A DNA stretch of 64,000 nucleotides, from positions 280,161-344,160 of the forward strand of contig JAHBUS010000004.1 of assembly GCA_019637955.1 (NCBI GenBank), given 5' to 3'. Shown in pieces: positions 42,291 to 50,363 of this stretch (positions within the stretch are counted from its first letter, which is position 1; each line of letters begins with the position of its first letter). The translations under genes and the position numbers were made by a program. The notes beneath the pieces are model-generated. The model saw only the letters and a list, made by a program, of their open reading frames with translations. It was not told the DNA's origin and ran no database searches. This stretch comes from Pseudobdellovibrionaceae bacterium (GTDB lineage: Bacteria; Bdellovibrionota; Bdellovibrionia; Bdellovibrionales; Bdellovibrionaceae).

Positions 42291-43718
42291 ATGAAAAATT
42301 ACGACGTCGTGATAATTGGAGCAGGAACTGCCGGATTGTCTGCGAGAAAAGTTGTTTCTAAATACACGCAGAGTTATGTCATCGTTGATGACGGCATTTT
42401 AGGGACGACCTGCGCTCGCGTTGGATGCATGCCTTCAAAAGCATTCATTCAGATCGCTAACGATTTTCATCGACGAACTTCGTTTCAGGAAACTGGTATA
42501 GATGGATCTGAGCTTCTAAAGATTGATTCCAAAAAAGTCATGTCCCACACGCGAAAACTACGAGACCGATTCGTCAGGTCTGTTCTTGGTGGAATGGAAG
42601 AATGGAAAAATGAGCACTTTATTGGAAAAAGAGCCCGGTTTATTGATAAGAACGTCATTGATCTTGGCGACGAAAAAATATGTGGAAAGAGAATAATTAT
42701 CGCGACGGGTTCAAGTCCGATCATACCAAAACCGTGGCTGGCGTTTTCAGATTTTTTCATCGACACGAACTCGTTCTTTGAGCTTCGCAAAGTCCCTCAA
42801 TCTATTGGGGTCATCGGCTTGGGAGTTATCGGTATTGAGCTTGGCCAGGCGTTGCATCGCCTCGGCGTTGATGTGGTTGGAATTTCTAAAGGCCGAGTAA
42901 TTGCAGGCCTGAGCGATCCAAAACTGATTGAATACACGTCCGAAAAATTATCGCAAGAGATGAATCTCGACTTTTCCGGCGTACAGAGCCTTTCTAAAAA
43001 GGATGATAAGCTCTCCATCCAGACTGCGGATAGGGAATATCTTGTCGAAAAGGCGCTGATTTCTGTCGGCAGAAGACCCAATCTATCGGATCTTGGCATC
43101 GAAAACCTTGATCTCAGTCTCGATGAGCGAGGAATTCCCTACTTTAACGAAAAGAGCTGCCAGTTGCGTGATGCACAGAACATCTTCATCGCGGGTGATG
43201 TCGATGGCGTAAAGGCAATTCTGCATGAGTCCGCTGACGACGGCGCGATAGCGGGCTATAACGCCTGTCAGGAGAAAGCGGAAGAGTACAAAAGACGAAC
43301 TTGGTTAGGAATCACCTTCTCTTCCCCAAATATCGCGACGGTCGGCAAACGCTACGGCGATCTCGTGAAGGAGAAAATAGATTTTGAATACGGAGAAGTT
43401 AGCTTTGAAGGCCAGGGCCGATCAATCGTGATGTTGAGTGAAAAAGGCCATCTGAGAGTTTACGGTGATAGGAGCAATAATCGCCTCCTAGGGGCTGAAC
43501 TTTTCGCTCCATCAGGTGAACATATCGCGCACTCCCTTGCATGGGTGATCTCTCAAAAAATGACTGTAGGAGAAGTGCTCCGGCTGCCATTTTATCATCC
43601 GGTTGTTGAAGAGGGATTAAGAACGGCGCTCAGGGATCTCGCAAAGAAGTTACCGGAAGTCAGGTCGCCTTTAGAAATCGCTGTCTGCCAAGAGCACGAC
43701 ACGGCCATGTGTGAATAG
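42291..43718 (+). CDS. Pyridine nucleotide-disulfide oxidoreductase, dihydrolipoamide dehydrogenase-like
   Basis: 475 residues. FAD loop VVIIGAGTAGLSARK, redox-active CARVGC (C41, C46), IATGSSPIIPKP, the NAD(P) loop GVIGLGVIGIELGQ, NIFIAGDVDG and the C-terminal interface FYHPVVEEGLRTALR. The last motif has HPVVEEG where HPTxxE is usual, keeping the His-Glu pair. Related to lipoamide dehydrogenase, mycothione or glutathione reductase. In this operon it may supply reducing power to the Msr and glutaredoxin proteins; no lipoyl E2 gene is nearby. Confidence 0.92.
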   Translation: MKNYDVVIIGAGTAGLSARKVVSKYTQSYVIVDDGILGTTCARVGCMPSKAFIQIANDFHRRTSFQETGIDGSELLKIDSKKVMSHTRKLRDRFVRSVLGGMEEWKNEHFIGKRARFIDKNVIDLGDEKICGKRIIIATGSSPIIPKPWLAFSDFFIDTNSFFELRKVPQSIGVIGLGVIGIELGQALHRLGVDVVGISKGRVIAGLSDPKLIEYTSEKLSQEMNLDFSGVQSLSKKDDKLSIQTADREYLVEKALISVGRRPNLSDLGIENLDLSLDERGIPYFNEKSCQLRDAQNIFIAGDVDGVKAILHESADDGAIAGYNACQEKAEEYKRRTWLGITFSSPNIATVGKRYGDLVKEKIDFEYGEVSFEGQGRSIVMLSEKGHLRVYGDRSNNRLLGAELFAPSGEHIAHSLAWVISQKMTVGEVLRLPFYHPVVEEGLRTALRDLAKKLPEVRSPLEIAVCQEHDTAMCE

Positions 43719-43734
43719 CGGAGCCAACGACCAT

Positions 43735-44172
43735 ATGAAGATAGCCATTGCCTCAGATCATGCTGGATTCAGATACAAAGAGCTCGTGAAAAAACATCTC
43801 GCATCTAAGCAAATTGAGTTTGAGGACTTTGGAACGAATAATGAGAAGCTCTGTGATTATCCCGACTTTATTGCTCCGGCCGCAAGAGCCCTTCAGGCGC
43901 AAAAGGTTGATCGGCTGATTGTTCTCGGCGGCTCGGGCAACGGCGAAGCCATCGTCGCCAATAGATTCAGAGGCGTCCGATGCTGTCTCTGTCTTAACGC
44001 AGAAATGGCAAGACTTGCTCGGATGCACAATGATTCAAACGCGATCTCAGTGGGTCAGCGCCTCATCGGTGAGAATCAGCTTTTAACAATCGTAGACACC
44101 TGGATTGATACTAAGTTCGAGGGAGGACGCCACATTCTTCGAGTTGAAAAAATCGATTCCTCATCCCATTAA
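43735..44172 (+). CDS. rpiB: Ribose-5-phosphate isomerase B-like sugar isomerase
   Basis: 145 residues. RpiB/LacAB fold: MKIAIASDHAGFRYKELVKK, DYPDFIAPAARALQ, and the active loop GGSGNGEAIVANRFRGVRC, ending with VDTWIDTKFEGGRH. The GSGNGE form, with Glu instead of the catalytic cysteine of E. coli RpiB, is that of the mycobacterial type. Interconverts ribose-5-P and ribulose-5-P, feeding NADPH-making pentose phosphate flux, which fits a redox-repair operon. Starts 16 bp after the oxidoreductase gene. Confidence 0.9.
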   Translation: MKIAIASDHAGFRYKELVKKHLASKQIEFEDFGTNNEKLCDYPDFIAPAARALQAQKVDRLIVLGGSGNGEAIVANRFRGVRCCLCLNAEMARLARMHNDSNAISVGQRLIGENQLLTIVDTWIDTKFEGGRHILRVEKIDSSSH

Positions 44173-44749
44173 ATTCGATAGCATCGCCGCTTTCTATAGC
44201 TCGTAACTGGCACGTCAAAGCGTCTTAGAGAACGCGGTGTGGGGTCTTTATATTAAGAGGCATCTGAACAGCGAGGATGACCGGGCGCAATAGGTCACAA
44301 GTCGGCGTGCAGTCTTCACGAGTGGCAATTGATGCGGCCACAAAAAGCTAATATGCCGAATCTAATAAATAATTTTTAGTCATGCTCCTGACGTTCCCGT
44401 GAATCGGTCTGCGTACATTCCTATCTGTTTGTAACAACCCCGAAATTTATTTCTTTTCTCCGATTTGCTGAGATGAATGCGATTTTCTGGAGAACATCCA
44501 GATTTTCGTAGACTCACTAAGTCCATGAATTTCTATGAGATTCACCTTTTGCCCTGCAAAAATTCGTAAACGCACCTCGAAACTTCGCATAATAACAAAC
44601 GCCCCAAAAATAGAAATTCGTACTGCAATAACGAGCAGTTAGGTTTTGGTCCTTGGAGGTGTTGTCACATGGTCCGTTCATTGAAATATGCACATCTCGA
44701 AAGTCGTTGATTGGCAACGGCTGAAACAATAATCACCAAGAGGTATGAA
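44173..44749. other. Intergenic region, 577 bp, no gene seen
   Basis: No convincing reading frame or tRNA was found. It holds a short inverted repeat TCTGGA-GAACA-TCCAGA (44486-44502) in an AT-rich stretch and an AAGAGGT ribosome site at the end for the lipoprotein gene. The promoter of that gene should lie in the last 150 bp. Possibly decayed sequence. Confidence 0.5.
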
Positions 44750-45799
44750 ATGAAAAAAGTAATCGTTACGTTTTTAATGTTGTTGAGTATGAGTCTTGTG
44801 GCTTGCTCAGAAAAATCAAGTGGACATTCGCAGTCTGCAAATACGGGTAAGCCAACGCCCGTTCCGAATCGTCAGCCTGACTATGTTCCGCAAGAAAAAT
44901 TCGATTTCAATAAATTGATGTATGCTGAACAAGGAACCTGTGGAGGCAAATCTGGAGTCTACTTCAAGTATCTTTTGATCGAAGATACGCTGGTTGGAAA
45001 ATCAGAGAGAGGAAATGACCTCTTGGCTGAGGTACGAGTTGTACTTACGCCAGATCGAAAATTCGTCGCGCACTATGAAGAAAAGGAAATCGAAAGCTAC
45101 ACCGCAAACGGTTACACGCACAAACGCAATAAAGAGAGGGTTGTTTCTGGATATTGGACCATCGACAACCAAACCCTTGTGTTGGGTGATCTCCTGAAGA
45201 TCAATGCTCGCATTGAAGAAGGTCGCGTAAAAGCAACCGCAAACTTTCTGCGCGATGTCGTTACTTCCGGTGTTGCCGGAATGACGGCAAAGGGTGCAAT
45301 GGTTTGGTCCACTTCGCCAGGAACAAAATCTTATCGTGAAGTTTGCCCGACAACGGAAAGTCAGCTTGGAAATTTCTCGGCGTTCGCTTCCAGAAGTGAG
45401 CCTGAAAGTATCAAGATGAGTTCTCTACAACTTATGCAAGGCCAACAACTTCAAGCGGGATCGTTTTACGTCAACGATTTGCAGCTCTTTCTTCACAAAA
45501 ATGGCGATTTCCACTTGCTCATCAATGGAGTGGATATGAAAGATCCCAACTACCAACTCAAGCACTACGTCGTGGAAGAGAGCTATTGGGAGCGTAGAAG
45601 CTCAAACAACTTGAGCTTCTATGTTGGTGCTCTTCTTAAAAAAGTAAACGGTGGAGCACAACTTTGTATCACGAAAGACCTTTGGCATATTACTCCGAAG
45701 GGTGAAGTTCTGGATTTCCCAATGCAAGGACGATGTGTTGATCTTGAATTTCGCGCAAGCAACTACAGCCTCGACGACCTCACCAGCAATTATCGTTAG
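44750..45799 (+). CDS. Hypothetical lipoprotein
   Basis: 349 residues with a type II signal (MKKVIVTFLMLLSMSLVAC), followed by a low-complexity linker (SSGHSQSANTGKPTPVPNRQ). The rest is strand-rich with two similar halves (residues ~55-200 and ~230-345), each beginning around a GxY/FY element and containing a cysteine pair (CGGK...CPTTE; CITK...CVDLE). No family recognised. Followed by a clear terminator, so it is a separate transcription unit from the sigma-54-controlled cluster downstream. Confidence 0.8.
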   Translation: MKKVIVTFLMLLSMSLVACSEKSSGHSQSANTGKPTPVPNRQPDYVPQEKFDFNKLMYAEQGTCGGKSGVYFKYLLIEDTLVGKSERGNDLLAEVRVVLTPDRKFVAHYEEKEIESYTANGYTHKRNKERVVSGYWTIDNQTLVLGDLLKINARIEEGRVKATANFLRDVVTSGVAGMTAKGAMVWSTSPGTKSYREVCPTTESQLGNFSAFASRSEPESIKMSSLQLMQGQQLQAGSFYVNDLQLFLHKNGDFHLLINGVDMKDPNYQLKHYVVEESYWERRSSNNLSFYVGALLKKVNGGAQLCITKDLWHITPKGEVLDFPMQGRCVDLEFRASNYSLDDLTSNYR

Positions 45800-45812
45800 T
45801 CTCTTCCTCGGG

Positions 45813-45852
45813 GCCGCCAGCTTCTTTCCGGCTGGTGGCTCCATCTTTTTGT
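45813..45852 (+). terminator. Rho-independent terminator after the lipoprotein gene
   Basis: GCCGCCAGC (45813-45821) pairs with GCTGGTGGC (45831-45839), one G-T pair included, around a nine-base loop, and is followed by TCCATCTTTTTG. The position 14 bp after the stop is typical. Confidence 0.75.
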
Positions 45853-46240
45853 TAAGCTCACTTCTCAATTCACTATTCCGGTGGCTTTCTACTGGTATCA
45901 AAACGTCTGAATCAGCAAATTTCACTATGAAAAAAATATATGCTAGCGGGATATATCTACATGACTTCCAAGAATTTGCAGATGACCGTTTTCGCTCGTA
46001 GTTACCAATAGTTGTCTTCAAACTAAGACGAATTTCTACGAAATTTTGGAGTACAAGATTTACATTACTCCATCTCCAAATGCTTTATTTTTCAACACTT
46101 TACGCTCAACCATTTATATTTATCACCGTGGGCTACGGAAACTTGTAGCTCGGGAACTTTGCTATTCGGGGGAAATCAACTAAAGCGCCGTCAAGCAGCG
46201 ATATAAGCTAAATAGAAGCTATATGGCTGAATAAACAAGA

Positions 46241-46260
46241 TTGGCTTCATCCTTGCTAAA
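46241..46260 (+). promoter_or_regulatory. Sigma-54-type promoter upstream of the response regulator
   Basis: TTGGCTTCATCCTTGCTAAA contains TGGC and TTGC with GG and GC exactly ten bases apart, matching the -24/-12 consensus TGGCACG-N4-TTGCW. Transcription would begin near 46268, about 30 bp before the ATG at 46297. The served gene is itself a sigma-54 activator, so positive autoregulation is likely. The rest of the gap 45853-46240 is AT-rich, may hold upstream activator sites, and contains no gene. Confidence 0.75.
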
Positions 46261-46296
46261 GACCCCTATGACCGAACATTCGGATCAGGAGTTTTT

Positions 46297-47724
46297 ATGA
46301 AGCAGTCTATTCTAGCTATCGACAACGATCCCCTCGTTTTAATGTCTATTAAGATGCTCTTCGCCGACGCCGACGTTGAAGTTGAAACGGCGGCCTCTGG
46401 TGAAATCGGTATCGCATTATTTCGTGAGCAACCGAATCGTTTTTCTGCCGTGCTCCTCGATTTTGAAATGAAAAACAAAGATGGATCGGGAATGGACGGT
46501 GACGAAGTTGCCATTCTCCTAAAGGCGATCCAGCCTGAAGTTCGTATCGTCATGGTGTCAGGCGTAGAGGATCAGGAGATCGTGAACAAGTGCCTTGCGG
46601 CCGGAGCCGAGAAGTTTATTCGCAAAGGTCTTGATCCATCGAATCTGGTCGCCGTCGTGATTTCTATGTTGCCTAAAATTGATGAAGAAACTGATCCGCG
46701 CAACGATCTCGAAAGACAACACCGCATTCGCAGCACTTTAAAAATGGTGGGAAGCTCGCGTGAGCTGTGCCAGGTGGCCGATACAATTTCAAAATTCGCG
46801 GCATTTGATGAGCCTGTTCTAATACTTGGCGAATCCGGCGTAGGAAAAGAAGGGATTGCGAAAGCAGTTCACGAGAACTCAAGCCGCAAGCACAAAAAGT
46901 TTGTCGCAATTAACTGTGCAGCATTTGGAAAAGACCTACTCGAAAGTGAACTCTTTGGGCATGAGCGAGGCGCATTTACGGGCGCACTGAATAAAAAAAT
47001 TGGACTTTTTGAACACGCTGACGGTGGCACCATTTTTCTTGATGAAATTGGCGATATGCCCCTCGAACTTCAGGTTAAAATTCTTCGTGCGCTTCAAGAA
47101 AAAACGATCCAGCCAGTTGGGGCGCTATCGCCACGAAAGATAGATTTTCGAGTTGTAGCGGCTACTCATCGCAATCTACGCGAGGCTGCGGAGCGTGGCA
47201 CGTTTCGCCAAGACCTCTATTATAGACTAAAATATCTCACCATCGAAGTTGTCCCACTGAGAGAGCGACCGGAAGACATTGAGCCTCTGGTTCGTTATTT
47301 CATCAACCAGATGGAAGAGAAGACCGGAATCAAAAAAACGATCTCTGACAGCGCACTACGAAAACTCAAAAGTCACTCATGGCCTGGAAACGTGCGCGAT
47401 CTCGAGGCCGTCGTAAAGAAGGCATTTGTAATGTCGGATGCGCGAATAACCCCGCAAGCATTCAGTGAAGAGGTAGTAGATTTCAAAGTAAACAATATCG
47501 AAGCACTTCTCTCTAGTGGCGAGATCATTAAATACGACGACTTCATTCGACGCGTAGAGGAGCAAGAACGCACTCTCTTATTAAGAGCGATGGAGCTATC
47601 TGGAAATGTCAAAAGTGCCGCCGCACTTTTGCTCGGAATGAATCACAACACGATGAACTACCGAAGATCAGTTTTAAGAATGGAAGAAGGAAAACAAGTC
47701 GCGCCGAAAGCTGTTGCAAAGTAG
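46297..47724 (+). CDS. NtrC-class sigma-54-dependent response regulator
   Basis: 475 residues: receiver domain (1-125) with phosphoacceptor Asp55 in AVLLDFEMK and the conserved lysine in FIRKG; AAA+ domain (~155-390) with Walker A GESGVGKEGIA, the sigma-54 contact loop ERGAFTGA, Walker B GGTIFLDEIGD and RQDLYYRLKYLTIEVVPLRE; C-terminal Fis-type HTH (NVKSAAALLLGMNHNTMNYR). Phosphorylation would let it drive sigma-54 promoters. The partner kinase is probably the histidine kinase at the end of the same cluster. A sigma-54-type promoter lies just upstream. Confidence 0.95.
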   Translation: MKQSILAIDNDPLVLMSIKMLFADADVEVETAASGEIGIALFREQPNRFSAVLLDFEMKNKDGSGMDGDEVAILLKAIQPEVRIVMVSGVEDQEIVNKCLAAGAEKFIRKGLDPSNLVAVVISMLPKIDEETDPRNDLERQHRIRSTLKMVGSSRELCQVADTISKFAAFDEPVLILGESGVGKEGIAKAVHENSSRKHKKFVAINCAAFGKDLLESELFGHERGAFTGALNKKIGLFEHADGGTIFLDEIGDMPLELQVKILRALQEKTIQPVGALSPRKIDFRVVAATHRNLREAAERGTFRQDLYYRLKYLTIEVVPLRERPEDIEPLVRYFINQMEEKTGIKKTISDSALRKLKSHSWPGNVRDLEAVVKKAFVMSDARITPQAFSEEVVDFKVNNIEALLSSGEIIKYDDFIRRVEEQERTLLLRAMELSGNVKSAAALLLGMNHNTMNYRRSVLRMEEGKQVAPKAVAK

Positions 47725-47769
47725 TTTCGGCGTAAAACAACTAACGTAAACCCAAACAGAGGGGGAAAA

Positions 47770-48054
47770 ATGAAAGCAAAAATAATGGTGATGGCTCTTG
47801 CTATCGCTTTGGTAAAACCAGCATTCGGTCAAATTGCCGAAGGTCAGAAAACGATAGAGCGTGGTCACTACTACGTTCTTTCTCGTGAATTGGCAGAGAA
47901 ATTGTCTCTTGATTACGATTTTCTCGTAAAAGAGTTTCAGCCTACCGATGACGAATTTTTGGCCGTGAAAGTCGATGAGCAGAATCAAGTTGACGTTTCG
48001 ATTTTCGATAACGCTCAATTTTCTGCTGCTAGAGCGGACATTGTTCAGCAATGA
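47770..48054 (+). CDS. Small exported protein, candidate peptide substrate
   Basis: 94 residues with a signal peptide (MKAKIMVMALAIALVKPAFG, cleavage before QIAEG) and a mature part of ~74 residues rich in Asp, Glu and Gln (DVSIFDNAQFSAARADIVQQ at the end). GAGGGGG precedes the ATG. No family recognised. Its stop overlaps the ATG of the HExxH gene (ATGA), a tight link that makes it the natural candidate for the substrate of that enzyme; this is inference. It contains no cysteines. Confidence 0.65.
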   Translation: MKAKIMVMALAIALVKPAFGQIAEGQKTIERGHYYVLSRELAEKLSLDYDFLVKEFQPTDDEFLAVKVDEQNQVDVSIFDNAQFSAARADIVQQ

Positions 48055-48884
48055 GTTTGAAGGATAAAACCCTCATACTTATCGAAAAGGGCGATTGGAT
48101 CTTCGATCTTATAGGCCCCCTTTTCAAAGGGGGCTTAACTGCGAGAATCGGAAATGAAATCTGTAATCCTCAATTTCCGATGATGGAGATAACACTCCAA
48201 TCTTATGGAGTGGCTTCGCATGGGCTTACAGCTCTTCCTAGGTCGGGCCGATTTTTGAATATGGAAGAAGCCGCGCCCGATCAAAGGAACACCCTGTTGC
48301 GCCTCTCGAAAAGTATTTTCACGCAAGCTGCTCCCGTTTCTTTATCGCCTTGGCGCAAAGAGCAAGTTCGAAATGCAGAGAGTTTTATTGAACAATACGC
48401 AAAGCAGACTCGGCAACATCTTGAGAAATGGATTTCTTCGTATTTGCTAATAGAAAATGTTTCCTTTCGTTCGGCATCGAGTCCACACGCATTTGGGTGC
48501 ATCTTTTTCGGCGAGAACATGGATCGTCTCGATTGCAAACACCTAGCCGTTTCCATTGTCCACGAAATGGCCCACCAGGAGCTATTTCTGTTCAATGTGC
48601 TGGATCGTTTAGTGAAAGAAAATGCAGACTTCAGCTTGGTTCACGCGCCATTTCAAGGGATCGTTCGACCCCCGATTGGTCGATTGCACTCTCTGTACGC
48701 TCTTTTTAGGATGGTGGAATTTGAAAAGCAATCCGGCCTCCCGCACGAGCGGCATCAACAGCTAATTTTCGACACTATTGATTCGTTTCAGAATTGTGAA
48801 CTAACGGATTTTGCCAGCAAACTCATTCACACTATAAAAGCGAGAACCGAAGCTGAGCAAAGTTATCGGGGGTTGTATGCTTAG
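48051..48884 (+). CDS. HExxH-motif protein, alpha-ketoglutarate-dependent peptide beta-hydroxylase-like
   Basis: 277 residues, no signal peptide. The metal motif HEMAH (H171-H175) lies in SIVHEMAHQELFLFNVLDRL and is followed by APFQGIVRPPIGRLHSLYAL with a third potential ligand His213. The pair of motifs is characteristic of the HExxH domain found in RiPP clusters (TIGR04267-like), now known to include alpha-ketoglutarate/Fe peptide beta-hydroxylases; it differs from zinc proteases, which lack the RPxxGxLH element. The N-terminal segment contains a hairpin-forming palindrome in its DNA. Overlaps the small exported protein gene and the solute-binding protein gene. Confidence 0.7.
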   Translation: MSLKDKTLILIEKGDWIFDLIGPLFKGGLTARIGNEICNPQFPMMEITLQSYGVASHGLTALPRSGRFLNMEEAAPDQRNTLLRLSKSIFTQAAPVSLSPWRKEQVRNAESFIEQYAKQTRQHLEKWISSYLLIENVSFRSASSPHAFGCIFFGENMDRLDCKHLAVSIVHEMAHQELFLFNVLDRLVKENADFSLVHAPFQGIVRPPIGRLHSLYALFRMVEFEKQSGLPHERHQQLIFDTIDSFQNCELTDFASKLIHTIKARTEAEQSYRGLYA

Positions 48885-50352
48885 GTTAAACTTCTCTTTC
48901 AAATTAAAAATAATGATTACCTTTCTGGGAGCTTTTATGAATTTACAAAATGCAAATGCGGGAGTGGTCCCCAAACTGGGTTATGTGCCACAATCGTTTC
49001 CCCGCGACATCATAAAAATTAACCAGTTTGCCGAGCACGTTTTGCTCGCTCAAATTTTAGAGCCGCTGGTCGATGCCGACCGCTTCGGTAATATGACTCG
49101 CGGGATCGCCGAAAGATGGAGCGTATCGCAAGATGGTAAGACCATTGTCTTCTTCATCGAAAAAGGTCAGCTCTTTTCAAACGGAAATCCGATTCGAGCC
49201 AAAGACGTGAAATACAGCATCAATCGTCATATTGCTGAGAATACGCAATCTAGCAATTTCCTAAAGTCGATCAAAGAAGTGAAGGAGACCGCGCCTTATG
49301 AAGTCACCATGATTCTATCGGAAGCGAACGTTGCCATTTTGAAGGCGCTTTCGCGGGATCATCTCGGAATCGTCCCTGATGGTTGGACTTTTGACTCTAA
49401 ATCTATCGAGCCTTACATCGGCTCTGGTCCGTATCGTTTAGTAAAATCAGAAGGCAAATGGTATTTCGTTAAGAACGACAGACACTCAAAAGCTGCTCAT
49501 GTCACGATTCCGAAGTGGGAGTTAGTCTACTTCGCTGATGATGCTACCTTGAGCGTTGGTAAAGAAATTCCTGACTATGTTCCAATGGCAAGCCAGCCGA
49601 TTTTTGAGGAATTGACGAAACTTTCACGAGAGAAGAAGTCAGCAATTCAATCAAAAGAGCAAACGAGTTTCGTTCAGACTTCGCTTTGGTGGCATCCAAC
49701 TGGAAAACATTACGACTCTGCCGAACTGAAATCACGCATGATGGCTTTTTTGGATGAACTTGTAGACATAAAAGCCAAAAACCTGAAGTTCCAGCGAGCC
49801 ACCGGAATCGTGCCAGTAGGAATTTCTGGCTACCTTCCTGAGCGCGTGAAGTTCGAGAAGCCAGAAGTACAAAAATCGACGAAGAAAGAAGTTCTTTCCG
49901 TGGCAGTTGTAGGTGCCTTCGATTTCGTATTTGAGGGCGAAGACGTAAAGAAGTTAGCTGATGGCTACGGCCTCGAAGTGAATGTTATCAATATCAAGCC
50001 TATTGACATTGGCACTATCAGCTCAAAAAAGCCTGATGTGGTCATGGCAGCGTGGGCCGGAGGCTTTAACGACCCCGAAGGATTTCTGCCGCTTTTGAAT
50101 CAGCTTCTGGGGGTGGATTTCGTGGAATACCTCGGCGATCTGCGGCCAATTTATTTGCAAGCTCGTGTGGAACAAGATTGGTCTAAGCGAAGTGACTTGT
50201 TCCGTTCGTTCAATAAAAAGATCGTGGAGCAGAAGCGAATGGTCCCAGGCTGGAAAGTGCCGATGTATGCCGTATCTCGTTCGGGTCTTACCGAGGAGAA
50301 TATCGGCTTTAGATACACACCACGGCTTATCAACGTGAAATACACGAAATAA
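48877..50352 (+). CDS. ABC-type peptide/solute-binding protein (SBP_bac_5 family)
   Basis: 491 residues with a signal peptide ending in LQNANA. The family-5 extracellular binding layout is seen: LEPLVDADRFGNMTRGIAER, WSVSQDGKTIVFFIEKGQLF, GNPIRAKDVKYSINRHI, YIGSGPYRLVKSEGKWYF, and a C-terminal lobe with GGFNDPEGFLPLLNQLL. Such proteins bind oligopeptides in the periplasm. No ABC permease or ATPase is adjacent, so it may deliver a ligand to the histidine kinase that follows rather than serve uptake. Overlaps the HExxH gene by eight bases. Confidence 0.92.
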   Translation: MLRLNFSFKLKIMITFLGAFMNLQNANAGVVPKLGYVPQSFPRDIIKINQFAEHVLLAQILEPLVDADRFGNMTRGIAERWSVSQDGKTIVFFIEKGQLFSNGNPIRAKDVKYSINRHIAENTQSSNFLKSIKEVKETAPYEVTMILSEANVAILKALSRDHLGIVPDGWTFDSKSIEPYIGSGPYRLVKSEGKWYFVKNDRHSKAAHVTIPKWELVYFADDATLSVGKEIPDYVPMASQPIFEELTKLSREKKSAIQSKEQTSFVQTSLWWHPTGKHYDSAELKSRMMAFLDELVDIKAKNLKFQRATGIVPVGISGYLPERVKFEKPEVQKSTKKEVLSVAVVGAFDFVFEGEDVKKLADGYGLEVNVINIKPIDIGTISSKKPDVVMAAWAGGFNDPEGFLPLLNQLLGVDFVEYLGDLRPIYLQARVEQDWSKRSDLFRSFNKKIVEQKRMVPGWKVPMYAVSRSGLTEENIGFRYTPRLINVKYTK

Positions 50353-50363
50353 GGTTGGATTCC

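Noticed and set aside
45602..46021. 139-codon minus-strand frame across the lipoprotein gene end
   Set aside because: It overlaps the 3' end of the lipoprotein gene and its terminator, has no ribosome site and no protein-like pattern.
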